A stretch of DNA of 11,332 nucleotides, taken from assembly GCA_002428015.1 (NCBI GenBank), contig DIZW01000008.1, positions 3,167 through 14,498 on the forward strand, in the 5' to 3' direction. The position numbers were made by a program, and so were the translations under genes. The DNA is from Oxalobacteraceae bacterium UBA6018 (GTDB taxonomy: Bacteria; Pseudomonadota; Gammaproteobacteria; Burkholderiales; Burkholderiaceae_D). The notes below the pieces were generated by a model. The model did not search any database. It worked only from the letters and a program-made list of their open reading frames with translations, and was not told where the DNA came from. The number at the start of each line of letters is the position of its first letter. Positions within the stretch are counted from its first letter, which is position 1. This document shows, piece by piece, positions 6,136 through 11,332 of this stretch.

Positions 6136-6999
6136 CTATTGCCACACGCCATAGACGGACCCCGTATGCTCGACCGGCTCCGGCGGCGTCAACCAGTCGC
6201 GCGGATCGACCCGGTAATACTTGAGAAACTCCTCGTACAGCTCCGGGTGCCGCTCGGCCATCTGGTAAGGCTTTTCGAAGAAGGTTTCGGTGGCGACCGC
6301 GAAGAACTCGGCCGGGCTGCTGGCGCCGTAATGGTCCAGCACGCTCTGCTGCTGGAACATGGCGTCCTCGCGCAAGCGTTCGAAGGCGCGCGACAGCACC
6401 GCCGCCCAATTCTGGTAGCTGGCCCGGCTGCCGAGATACGGGGCGCCGTTGTTGGCCCCCGACTCGCTGTCGAGCTGATGCGCGAACTCGTGCAGCACCA
6501 CGTTCTGGCCCGCGCTCCAGTCGCGCGCGCCGCGCAGCACATGGTCCCAGGACAGCACCACCCGGCCGTCGCCCCAGGACTCGCCCAGCAGGTCCTGGCG
6601 CGCCTCGGTCACGACGCCGGCCGCGTCGACCTGCTTGCGCGGCACCACGAACGCGGTCGGATAGACGAGGACGGTGTGCAGTTCAGGAAACACCCGGCTG
6701 GGGCGGTTCAGCAACAGCAGGCAGGCCTGGCCGGCGATGGTCAGGCGCACCTCGTCATCGATCTCCTGACCGGCGCAGCCGACGAACTTTTTCTGATGTA
6801 AAAACTGCTGGACCAGGCGGTGCAACTGCCGCTGCAAGTCCGGCGCCATGCGCGGGTAGATCGGGATGTTGGCGCGCAGAATGGCGCGCCAGGCCGGCGG
6901 CATCGGCCGCGCCAGCGCGCGCTGGAGGCGCCAGCGCGGCAGGCCCAGGCCGAGCGCGATAGCGGCGGCGAGCGCGGTAGTCCAAAGCAAGGCGTCCAT
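6136..6999 (-). CDS. mtfA: MtfA-family zinc-dependent peptidase
   Basis: A 287-residue protein with the zincin motif HEFAH (H170, E171, H174), followed by QLD as in MtfA (Mlc titration factor A). The downstream PAEFFAVATETFFEKP (229-244) supplies the likely third zinc ligand, E231 or E238. In E. coli MtfA binds the glucose repressor Mlc and has aminopeptidase activity. Outside enterobacteria the partner is usually unknown, and no Mlc gene is in view here. Unlike the E. coli protein (about 265 residues), it begins with a hydrophobic segment (residues 4-20) followed by Arg/Pro/Trp residues, which could be a membrane anchor. The start is nine bases after the upstream stop codon, with only a weak ribosome binding site, suggesting translational coupling to the oxidoreductase gene. 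Confidence 0.9.
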   Translation of the reverse strand: MDALLWTTALAAAIALGLGLPRWRLQRALARPMPPAWRAILRANIPIYPRMAPDLQRQLHRLVQQFLHQKKFVGCAGQEIDDEVRLTIAGQACLLLLNRPSRVFPELHTVLVYPTAFVVPRKQVDAAGVVTEARQDLLGESWGDGRVVLSWDHVLRGARDWSAGQNVVLHEFAHQLDSESGANNGAPYLGSRASYQNWAAVLSRAFERLREDAMFQQQSVLDHYGASSPAEFFAVATETFFEKPYQMAERHPELYEEFLKYYRVDPRDWLTPPEPVEHTGSVYGVWQ

Positions 7000-7008
7000 C
7001 GTGGCAGG

Positions 7009-8037
7009 CTATCCTTGTGCGGCGGGTTGATGAGGCGCCAGGCCGAACGCGCGCGCCAGCAGCGCGTACGAGTGCTGGCGCACCTGTTCGTCATAGGCCC
7101 AGGTATTGACGACGATCTCCTGCAGGCCGAGGCGGCGCGCCAGGGCGTCGAGGATGGCGGCGACCTGCTCGCCGGTGCCGACCATGGCCTTGGCGCGCAG
7201 GGCGGCAATGCGCGCTGCCTCGGGCGCGGAATACGGGTAGGCGGCCGCTTCCTCGGGCGACACGAGCGGGCCCAGCAAGCCTTGCTCGAAGCGCACCCGC
7301 CAATGTTCGCGCGTCATCAGCTGGCGCGCGGCCTCGGCCTCGGTGTCGGCGGCTAGCGCCCACACGCAAATGGTCGCCTGCGGGGTCGGGTAGCGTTCGC
7401 TGGGCCGGTAATTGTCGCGGTACAGGGTCAGCGCCTGCTCGACGCCGACGCCGTCGCTGAAGAAATAGGCGAATGCGTACGGCAGGCCGAGATGGGCCGC
7501 CAACTGGGCGCCGTAATCGGAACTGCCGAGTATCCACATCTGCGGGCTGGTCGGGCCCTGCGGCTGCGCCGTGATGGCGCGAAACGGGTGGCCCTCAGGC
7601 AAGGGCGTGCCGGCCAGCCAGTCCTGCAACGCGATGATCTGGCGCGGGAATGCCTCGGCGTTCGGGCTCGCTTGCGGATTGAGCGCGCGCGCCGTCAAGC
7701 GGTCCGAGCCGGGCGCCCGCCCCAGGCCCAGGTCGATGCGGCCGGGCGCGATGGCTTCGAGCACGCGAAACTGCTCGGCCACCTTGAGGGCGGAATAATG
7801 GGGCAGCATGATGCCGGCGCTGCCGACCCGGATGCGGCTGGTGGTGGCCGCGATGGCCGCCATCAATACCTCGGGCGCGCTGCCGACGATGCTGGCGCTG
7901 TTGTGGTGCTCGGAGAGCCAGTAGCGCGCGTAGCCTAGCCCTTCACAGTGGCGCGCCAGCGCCAGCGTGGCGGCGATGGCGTCCGCTGGCGCCCTGCCCT
8001 TGGTCGCCGGCGACTGGTCGAGCACCGAGACGTGCAT
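7009..8037 (-). CDS. LLM-class flavin-dependent oxidoreductase (MsnO8-like)
   Basis: A 342-residue protein of the bacterial luciferase-like superfamily, in single-component style. The N-terminus MHVSVLDQSP is typical of the MsnO8-like group. LSEHHN (41-46), GSAGIMLPHYSALKVAEQF (72-90) and PGRIDLGLGRAPGSD (98-112) are the standard flavin-pocket and core signatures. Length fits the family (about 330-350). Such enzymes use reduced FMN from a partner reductase to monooxygenate or otherwise oxidise small organic substrates; the substrate here is unknown. It lies 15 nt after the peroxiredoxin-glutaredoxin gene and 9 nt before the mtfA-like gene, so the three are probably one operon. The ribosome binding site is GC-rich and weak. 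Confidence 0.92.
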   Translation of the reverse strand: MHVSVLDQSPATKGRAPADAIAATLALARHCEGLGYARYWLSEHHNSASIVGSAPEVLMAAIAATTSRIRVGSAGIMLPHYSALKVAEQFRVLEAIAPGRIDLGLGRAPGSDRLTARALNPQASPNAEAFPRQIIALQDWLAGTPLPEGHPFRAITAQPQGPTSPQMWILGSSDYGAQLAAHLGLPYAFAYFFSDGVGVEQALTLYRDNYRPSERYPTPQATICVWALAADTEAEAARQLMTREHWRVRFEQGLLGPLVSPEEAAAYPYSAPEAARIAALRAKAMVGTGEQVAAILDALARRLGLQEIVVNTWAYDEQVRQHSYALLARAFGLAPHQPAAQG

Positions 8038-8052
8038 CGCGCGCCGCCCCGC

Positions 8053-8805
8053 TCAGGCGGCCTTCTGGCCGCTGAAGTAGGCGTCGACCGCGTCGGCGTC
8101 GCCGATCAGCTTGCCGCCGATGAACACCTGCGGCCAGGTGGACTTGCCAGTAACGGCGCGCAGGGCGCTGCTGTTGATGCGCTGGTCCTGCACGATCTCG
8201 GTGTACTTGATGCCGTGCGCGTTCAGGGTCGCCTTGGCGCGCGCGCAGTGCGGGCAGCCGGGCTTGGCGAACACCACCACCGGTTCGGGAACCTTGGCGT
8301 CCGGGGCGATGTAGGCGAGCATGGTCTCCGCGTCCGACACCTCGAACGGGTCGCCTTCCTTCTCCGGCTCGATAAAGGCCTTCTGGATGACGCCGTCCTT
8401 GACCAGCATCGAATAACGCCACGAGCGCATGCCGAAGCCGAGATTGCGCTTGTCCACCAGCAGGCCCATGCCCTTGGTGAAGTCGCCATTGCCGTCCGGG
8501 ATGACGGTAATGTTCCCGGCGTCCTGGCCAGTCTTCCATTCGTTCATGACGAAGGCGTCGTTGACGGAAATGCACACGATATCGTCGACGCCGTGCTGCT
8601 TGAACACCGGCGCGAGCTCGTTATAGCGCGGCAAATGGGTGGACGAACAGGTCGGCGTATAGGCGCCGGGCAAGGAAAATACGACGACGGTCTTGCCTTT
8701 GAACAGGTCGTCCGAAGTGATGTCTTTCCACTGGTCGTTTGGTCTGGCTTTGAATGTGACGTTGGGTACGGGCTTGCCCTCAAGGGATTGGGGTGTCGGT
8801 AACAT
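8053..8805 (-). CDS. Peroxiredoxin-glutaredoxin fusion protein (Prx5 type)
   Basis: A 250-residue hybrid enzyme that reduces hydrogen peroxide and organic hydroperoxides using glutathione. Residues 1-165 are a Prx5-type peroxiredoxin with PGAYTPTCSSTHLP (46-59) and the peroxidatic cysteine C53. Residues 174-247 are a glutaredoxin with the active site CPHC (C184, C187) and the glutathione-binding TWPQVFIGG (223-231). The fused glutaredoxin re-reduces the peroxiredoxin, as known for the Haemophilus influenzae and Neisseria proteins. The start has AAGGA five bases before the ATG. It is the first gene of a leftward operon. The MITE-like element ends 23 bp upstream of its start codon, so its promoter must lie within or beyond that element; no OxyR-type site could be fixed by eye. 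Confidence 0.95.
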   Translation of the reverse strand: MLPTPQSLEGKPVPNVTFKARPNDQWKDITSDDLFKGKTVVVFSLPGAYTPTCSSTHLPRYNELAPVFKQHGVDDIVCISVNDAFVMNEWKTGQDAGNITVIPDGNGDFTKGMGLLVDKRNLGFGMRSWRYSMLVKDGVIQKAFIEPEKEGDPFEVSDAETMLAYIAPDAKVPEPVVVFAKPGCPHCARAKATLNAHGIKYTEIVQDQRINSSALRAVTGKSTWPQVFIGGKLIGDADAVDAYFSGQKAA

Positions 8806-8828
8806 GGCATTCCTTTTTGTGAACTAAC

Positions 8829-8952
8829 GGGAACCTCGAAAAACCTACTGCGCGTCGAAATTTTCGCCCTGCGATGCTCGCCGTACCTCCGTACGGCTCT
8901 GCGCGTCTCGGACGAAACTCTTCGCCGCTCGCTACGGTTTTTCGAGGTTCCC
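8829..8952. repeat. 124-bp MITE-like element with 17-bp perfect terminal inverted repeats
   Basis: The ends GGGAACCTCGAAAAACC (8829-8845) and GGTTTTTCGAGGTTCCC (8936-8952) are exact reverse complements. The centre holds a second perfect dyad, GCCGTAC-CTCC-GTACGGC (8880-8897). The sequence between is imperfectly complementary across the centre, so the whole unit can fold as one long hairpin. TAAC flanks both sides (8825-8828 and 8953-8956), as a target-site duplication would. It carries no gene, so movement would need a transposase from elsewhere. It sits directly upstream of the peroxiredoxin-glutaredoxin operon. A REP-like intergenic repeat spread by another route is the alternative. Confidence 0.68.
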
Positions 8953-9157
8953 TAACAATGAACAATGAATGGCCGCAACTGGCCGGGCCGCAGATACCCA
9001 ATTGGGGATCATTGCCGCCTTTTCAATTGCGAGAAAGATGAGACATTCGAATAACGGACGCGGTTCCAACATACCGCAGAATCGGTTTCGCAGGCGCGGC
9101 GCGCGTCCGCGCAGCCAGCCGCGCACGCACATCGCCGCGACCAGGACGCCAGCGGCA

Positions 9158-9192
9158 CGGACGCAGGGACGCAGGGACGCACGAACGCAGGG
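9158..9192. repeat. 8-bp tandem repeat, about four units
   Basis: The unit is GGGACGCA: the first copy begins CGG instead of GGG, two exact copies follow, the fourth reads CGAACGCA, and a partial GGG closes the array. It is non-coding by current reading. Copy number could vary by slippage. Confidence 0.7.
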
Positions 9193-9301
9193 CGACGATC
9201 GGGATTGGAATGGGAAGGCGCAGACACGCCCCAGACAGGCAGCGCGCAACATGCCGCCGCGGCAAGCCGAGGTGCATGGACGAGGTGCATGAGCGAGGCC
9301 G

Positions 9302-9319
9302 GACCAGGCCGGCCTGGTC
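9302..9319. repeat. Perfect 18-bp palindrome
   Basis: GACCAGGCCGGCCTGGTC is its own reverse complement. There is no T run on either side, so it is not a standard intrinsic terminator. It lies 73 bp past the stop codon of the leftward regulator gene and could be a protein-binding dyad. Confidence 0.6.
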
Positions 9320-9354
9320 AGGCGCTGGGCGTATACGGCCCGGGTCGGCCGCAG

Positions 9355-9372
9355 GCCGGGCGGGCGCCCGGC
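9355..9372 (-). other. GC-rich hairpin just past the regulator gene
   Basis: GCCGGGC-GGGC-GCCCGGC gives a seven-base-pair stem with a four-base loop, 19 bp past the stop codon of the leftward winged-helix gene. The minus strand lacks a U tract after the stem, so any role in termination or in protecting the mRNA end is unproven. Confidence 0.4.
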
Positions 9373-9391
9373 GCGAGGCTAGGCAGGCAAA

Positions 9392-10012
9392 TCAGGAATT
9401 GCCTTCCTTGGTGCTGGCCGGCGCGGCGCCAAACAAGGCAGCCACCAGCGGGTCGCGCGTGACCGGGCTGCGGTTGACCCGAATGGCATAGTGGGTGTCG
9501 TCGGCAAGGATGTGGAAGTGGCGGCCCGTGCCGGCCATGCTCTGCTCGCGCAGGCCTGGACGCTCCTTGCGCGGCGCGGCGCCTTCGCGCTTTGGCTGAA
9601 CGATTGCCGCCAGAAAGGCCTTGACCCGGTCCGGGTCCGGCGAAATCTGGTACACGGCCTTGCCCAGGTAGGTCGCGGTGCCTTCGATGTAGCGCGCCAG
9701 CTCGATGACACCCGCTTCGCGCAGGTCACGGATGTATTTACGCGCGCCGGACGGCGAAAATTTGAGGAACCAGGCGATTTCGTCAGCCAGCATTTCGTGG
9801 GTCGACAGTTCGCCGATCAGCTTTTGCATGTTCTCGATGCGGCGCTGGGTGGCGGAGGTGGAACGCACGCGTTCGATCGGCGCCATCGAGATGGGGGCGC
9901 GTTCGGCTGGCTGAGGCGCGACGCGTTCGATCAGGGAAGAATTGGTCGACGTATGTTTAGCGGTCATCTCGCTTTGTGCCGCGTTGTTGTTGTGATGTGT
10001 CGTTGCTTGCAT
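9392..10012 (-). CDS. Winged-helix DNA-binding protein, putative transcription regulator
   Basis: A 206-residue protein. Residues 1-55 are low-complexity and probably disordered (HHNNN, then Ser/Thr/Pro/Arg). Residues 57-110 form a winged helix-turn-helix: THEMLADEIAWFLKFSPSGARKYIRDLREAGVI has the arrangement of a positioning helix, turn, recognition helix and wing start. Residues 115-135 continue as strands and a helix. The C-terminal part (164-206) has short strand-like segments (FHILADD, YAIRVN). It looks like a one-domain DNA-binding regulator with tails, not a known sensor. The start at 10012 has GGAG eight bases upstream. It is divergent from the collagen-like lipoprotein gene across 341 bp and may regulate it or itself. 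The exact family is not recognised. Confidence 0.8.
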   Translation of the reverse strand: MQATTHHNNNAAQSEMTAKHTSTNSSLIERVAPQPAERAPISMAPIERVRSTSATQRRIENMQKLIGELSTHEMLADEIAWFLKFSPSGARKYIRDLREAGVIELARYIEGTATYLGKAVYQISPDPDRVKAFLAAIVQPKREGAAPRKERPGLREQSMAGTGRHFHILADDTHYAIRVNRSPVTRDPLVAALFGAAPASTKEGNS

Positions 10013-10353
10013 GTTGAGTACTCCATGAAAGAGATAGTCATTCGTCCGGACCCGGTATGTCGTTTGACAGCCTGACAACAACCGGGTTCCGCACAACTGG
10101 ACTCAAGATTGCCTGCGTCAGATCAACTGGTCTGTGCGCCATCGAACATTTCCAACAACTAGCTGCTGCGAGTCATCTTTTTTCACGCGCCGAGAATAAT
10201 ATTTACACGGACAACTATGTGCGTTCGCGTACAGAGGTTGCTGTACAGACGCGTTACTCTGGAACAGTTCGCACGCCAAACGCGTGTGCGCCGAGTCTCT
10301 CGACCATTGTCCCCGTGCCCTCGGCACGCGACACCTCACAAAAGGAAAACAGA
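10013..10353. promoter_or_regulatory. Divergent intergenic region with repeated motifs
   Basis: This AT-richer 341-bp region contains no supported gene. It holds ACCCGGT (10050-10056) with its inverse ACCGGGT (10081-10087). Three direct copies of a heptamer follow, CAACTGG at 10094 and 10124 and CAACTAG at 10156, about 30 bp apart. A dyad GTACAG-N6-CTGTAC lies at 10229-10246. A small hairpin CGTGCC-CTC-GGCACG (10314-10328) sits just before the lipoprotein's ribosome binding site. An exact TTGACA (10064-10069) has no matching -10 at normal spacing, so promoters are not assigned. Confidence 0.45.
10229..10246. promoter_or_regulatory. Candidate operator dyad GTACAG-N6-CTGTAC
   Basis: Perfect 6-bp inverted arms with a 6-bp spacer, centred 116 bp upstream of the collagen-like lipoprotein start. 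The size suits a dimeric regulator; the binding factor is unknown. Confidence 0.4.
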
Positions 10354-10617
10354 ATGAAAACGACTATTTTGGCAGCACTGCTGGCCATGGCCAGCCTGAC
10401 CGCATGCGAGAAAACCACCGTCAACCCACCTACCACGGTGATCACGCCGGCCGCACCAGCGGCCACCACGTCGACGGTCGCAGTGCCAGTGCCAGTGCCA
10501 GTACCGGGCCCGGCCGGCGCACCGGGCGCGCCCGGCTCGGCTGGTGAAAAAGGCGACAAAGGCGAAGCTGGCAAGGCCGGCGACACCACCATCATCGTTC
10601 CAGAGAAATCCCAGTAA
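10354..10617 (+). CDS. Small lipoprotein with collagen-like Gly-X-Y tract
   Basis: An 87-residue precursor. Residues 1-17 are a signal peptide and LTAC with C18 is the lipobox; Glu at the next position does not give the Asp retention signal, so outer-membrane location is likely. Residues 20-41 are Thr/Pro/Ala-rich, then VP repeats (44-51). Glycine then occurs at every third position from 52 to 76, nine times in a row, with Lys/Glu/Asp in the last triplets (GEKGDKGEAGKAGD), as in bacterial collagen-like proteins. Such tracts can form trimeric triple helices if long enough; this one is short. The C-terminus is TTIIVPEKSQ. AAAGGA sits eight bases before the ATG. A terminator follows the gene. 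Role unknown; it probably projects from the envelope as a spacer or structural lipoprotein. Confidence 0.88.
   Translation: MKTTILAALLAMASLTACEKTTVNPPTTVITPAAPAATTSTVAVPVPVPVPGPAGAPGAPGSAGEKGDKGEAGKAGDTTIIVPEKSQ
10481..10504 (+). repeat. Hexanucleotide repeat inside the lipoprotein gene
   Basis: CAGTGC occurs three times in tandem followed by CAGTAC. It encodes the Val-Pro repeats of residues 44-51. Gain or loss of units would stay in frame and change the length of the Val-Pro linker. Confidence 0.75.
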
Positions 10618-10625
10618 TCGGTTTG

Positions 10626-10647
10626 CGCGAGCGCAACCGCGCTCGCG
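10626..10647 (+). other. GC hairpin just after the lipoprotein gene
   Basis: CGCGAGCGC-AACC-GCGCTCGCG forms a perfect nine-base-pair stem with a four-base loop, nine bases past the stop codon and immediately before the terminator hairpin. It has no U tract of its own and may stabilise the mRNA end or assist termination. Confidence 0.5.
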
Positions 10648-10648
10648 G

Positions 10649-10686
10649 ATCGCGCCCGGCCGCACACGCGGTTTGGCGCGATTTTT
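10649..10686 (+). terminator. Intrinsic terminator of the collagen-like lipoprotein gene
   Basis: ATCGCGCC (10649-10656) pairs with GGCGCGAT (10675-10682), with an inner stem CCGC/GCGG (10660-10663, 10668-10671), and is followed directly by TTTT (10683-10686). This is the best intrinsic terminator shape in the window. It separates the lipoprotein from the OmpA-like gene. Confidence 0.65.
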
Positions 10687-10854
10687 CATTGCCCAACCAA
10701 TGCATTCAGCGATATCGTCGTGATAACAACACGGTGTGCGGGATCGCCTGCAAAAGCGTACGGAACTGTTGAACTCCCAGCCATCAATCCCAGTCGAACA
10801 TCACTGCTAGCAGCGCCAGCGATGTCTACATTCATTAACAAATGGGAGTTCCCT

Positions 10855-11332
10855 GTGAATAATACGAAGAAAATTGCATTGGCAATCGCCATCTTGAGTA
10901 CGGCCGGCCCCGGCCTGGCCCAGGACATCAACCCCTCGTGGTATATCCAGCCCAGCGTCAACGTGTTCAAGCCGGACAAGGGCTTCGGGGTCGACAAGCG
11001 CGACTGGGGCCTCGGCCTCAAGTTCGGCAAGCCGATTCATGAAATGTGGGATATCCAGTTCGGCGCCACCCATTCGCGCGCCGAGGACGGGGCGGCCTCA
11101 TACCACCAGACCCTGGTCGGCGTGGACGCGCTGCTCATGCTGTCACGAAAAAATATCCGCCCCTTCCTGCTGCTCGGCGCCGGCGCCGAGCGCGACAAGG
11201 TCGACAATCCCCTGCGCCACGTGAGCAAGACCTCGCCCTACGTGAGCGCCGGCCTGGGCTTCCAGATGGGGCTGACCGACCAGTGGTCCATGCAGGCCGA
11301 CCTGCGCACGGTGCGTGGACTGTCTCTTATAC
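10855..11332 (+). CDS. OmpA-like outer-membrane beta-barrel protein, 3' end missing
   Basis: The first 155 native codons of a secreted protein. Residues 1-22 are a signal peptide (NNTKKIALAIAIL core, GLA before the predicted cut near Q23). The mature part begins SWYIQPSVNVFKPDKGFGV and continues in alternating strand-like segments (WGLGLKFGKPI, WDIQFGATHS, LVGVDALLML, IRPFLLLGAG, SPYVSAGLGFQMGL), typical of the eight-stranded OmpA-like barrel. A peptidoglycan-binding OmpA domain would be expected downstream but is not in view. GTG at 10855 is chosen because GGGAG lies six bases upstream. An in-frame ATG at 10822 has no ribosome binding site and would put 11 residues before the signal peptide. 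The last 13 bases are adapter, so only codons up to 11319 are genomic. Confidence 0.85.
   Translation, partial: MNNTKKIALAIAILSTAGPGLAQDINPSWYIQPSVNVFKPDKGFGVDKRDWGLGLKFGKPIHEMWDIQFGATHSRAEDGAASYHQTLVGVDALLMLSRKNIRPFLLLGAGAERDKVDNPLRHVSKTSPYVSAGLGFQMGLTDQWSMQADLRTVRGLSLI
11320..11332. other. Tn5/Nextera mosaic-end adapter remnant
   Basis: CTGTCTCTTATAC is identical to the first 13 bases of the reverse-complement Tn5 mosaic end used in Nextera libraries, and it runs exactly to the last base of the window. It is very likely untrimmed adapter at a contig end. Confidence 0.9.

Larger units (their letters stand above)
8953..9391. other. Gene-free stretch with short repeats and dyads
   Basis: No open frame here has a ribosome binding site and protein-like composition; the arginine-rich frames look spurious. 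It holds a tandem AACAATG pair (8954-8967), an imperfect 18-bp palindrome around CCCAATTGGG (8993-9010), an 8-bp tandem array (9158-9192), a perfect 18-bp palindrome (9302-9319) and a GC hairpin (9355-9372). Promoters for the leftward peroxiredoxin operon should lie in its left part, but no clear -35/-10 pair was found. Confidence 0.6.

Noticed and set aside
7948..8802. Plus-strand frame (284 codons) opposite the peroxiredoxin-glutaredoxin gene
   Set aside because: Shadow frame; the minus strand carries intact Prx5 and glutaredoxin active sites.
8846..8935. Structured non-coding RNA inside the inverted-repeat element
   Set aside because: The folding is explained by the element's own symmetry; there is no independent promoter, terminator or known RNA motif.
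9158..9192. CRISPR array
   Set aside because: Units are 8 bp in direct tandem without spacers, and no cas gene is present.
8969..9292. Arg-rich plus-strand frame in the gene-free stretch
   Set aside because: Extreme arginine content, contains the tandem array, and has no ribosome binding site.

Overview
The window reads as chromosomal sequence of a high-GC betaproteobacterium, most likely Oxalobacteraceae (Massilia/Telluria/Duganella/Janthinobacterium type). This rests on base composition, a PhaB-type acetoacetyl-CoA reductase, a Prx5-glutaredoxin fusion and the style of the OmpA-like protein; it is inference from gene content, not from a marker gene. The window is probably one complete short-read contig. 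It opens in a two-copy direct repeat and ends in 13 bases identical to the Tn5/Nextera mosaic end, which is library adapter and not genome.

Layout. 1-183: direct repeat and leader. 184-2896 (+): a small VOC protein, a lipoprotein paired with a small helical protein (both unrecognised), a PhnB-like VOC protein and a DksA/TraR-type zinc-finger protein 16 nt behind it. 2921-3667 (-): acetoacetyl-CoA reductase (phaB). 3814-4668 (+): tandem-domain universal stress protein, divergent from phaB. 4933-8805 (-): a leftward run beginning with the peroxiredoxin-glutaredoxin fusion, then a luciferase-like flavin oxidoreductase and an MtfA-type zinc peptidase (spacings 15 and 9 nt, a likely operon), followed by a glycine-zipper protein and an unknown 118-aa protein. 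8806-9391: gene-free stretch with a 124-bp MITE-like inverted-repeat element, an 8-bp tandem array and two GC-rich dyads. 9392-10012 (-): winged-helix DNA-binding protein. 10354-10617 (+): small lipoprotein with a collagen-like Gly-X-Y tract and a good intrinsic terminator. 10855-end (+): N-terminal part of an OmpA-like beta-barrel protein, cut by the contig end.

How the genes may work together. The strongest regulatory signal is an FNR/Anr-type box (TTGAT-AAAA-GTCAA, 9 of 10 consensus positions) between phaB and the usp gene. Candidate -10 hexamers exist on both strands at symmetric distances that put the box near -40.5 for each gene, close to the class II activator position. This suggests one oxygen-sensing site driving both a polyhydroxybutyrate-pathway reductase and a stress protein. 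The leftward operon looks like thiol-peroxide defence plus accessory enzymes. The right end is a cell-envelope region. No CRISPR array, tRNA, rRNA, phage gene or transposase was seen.
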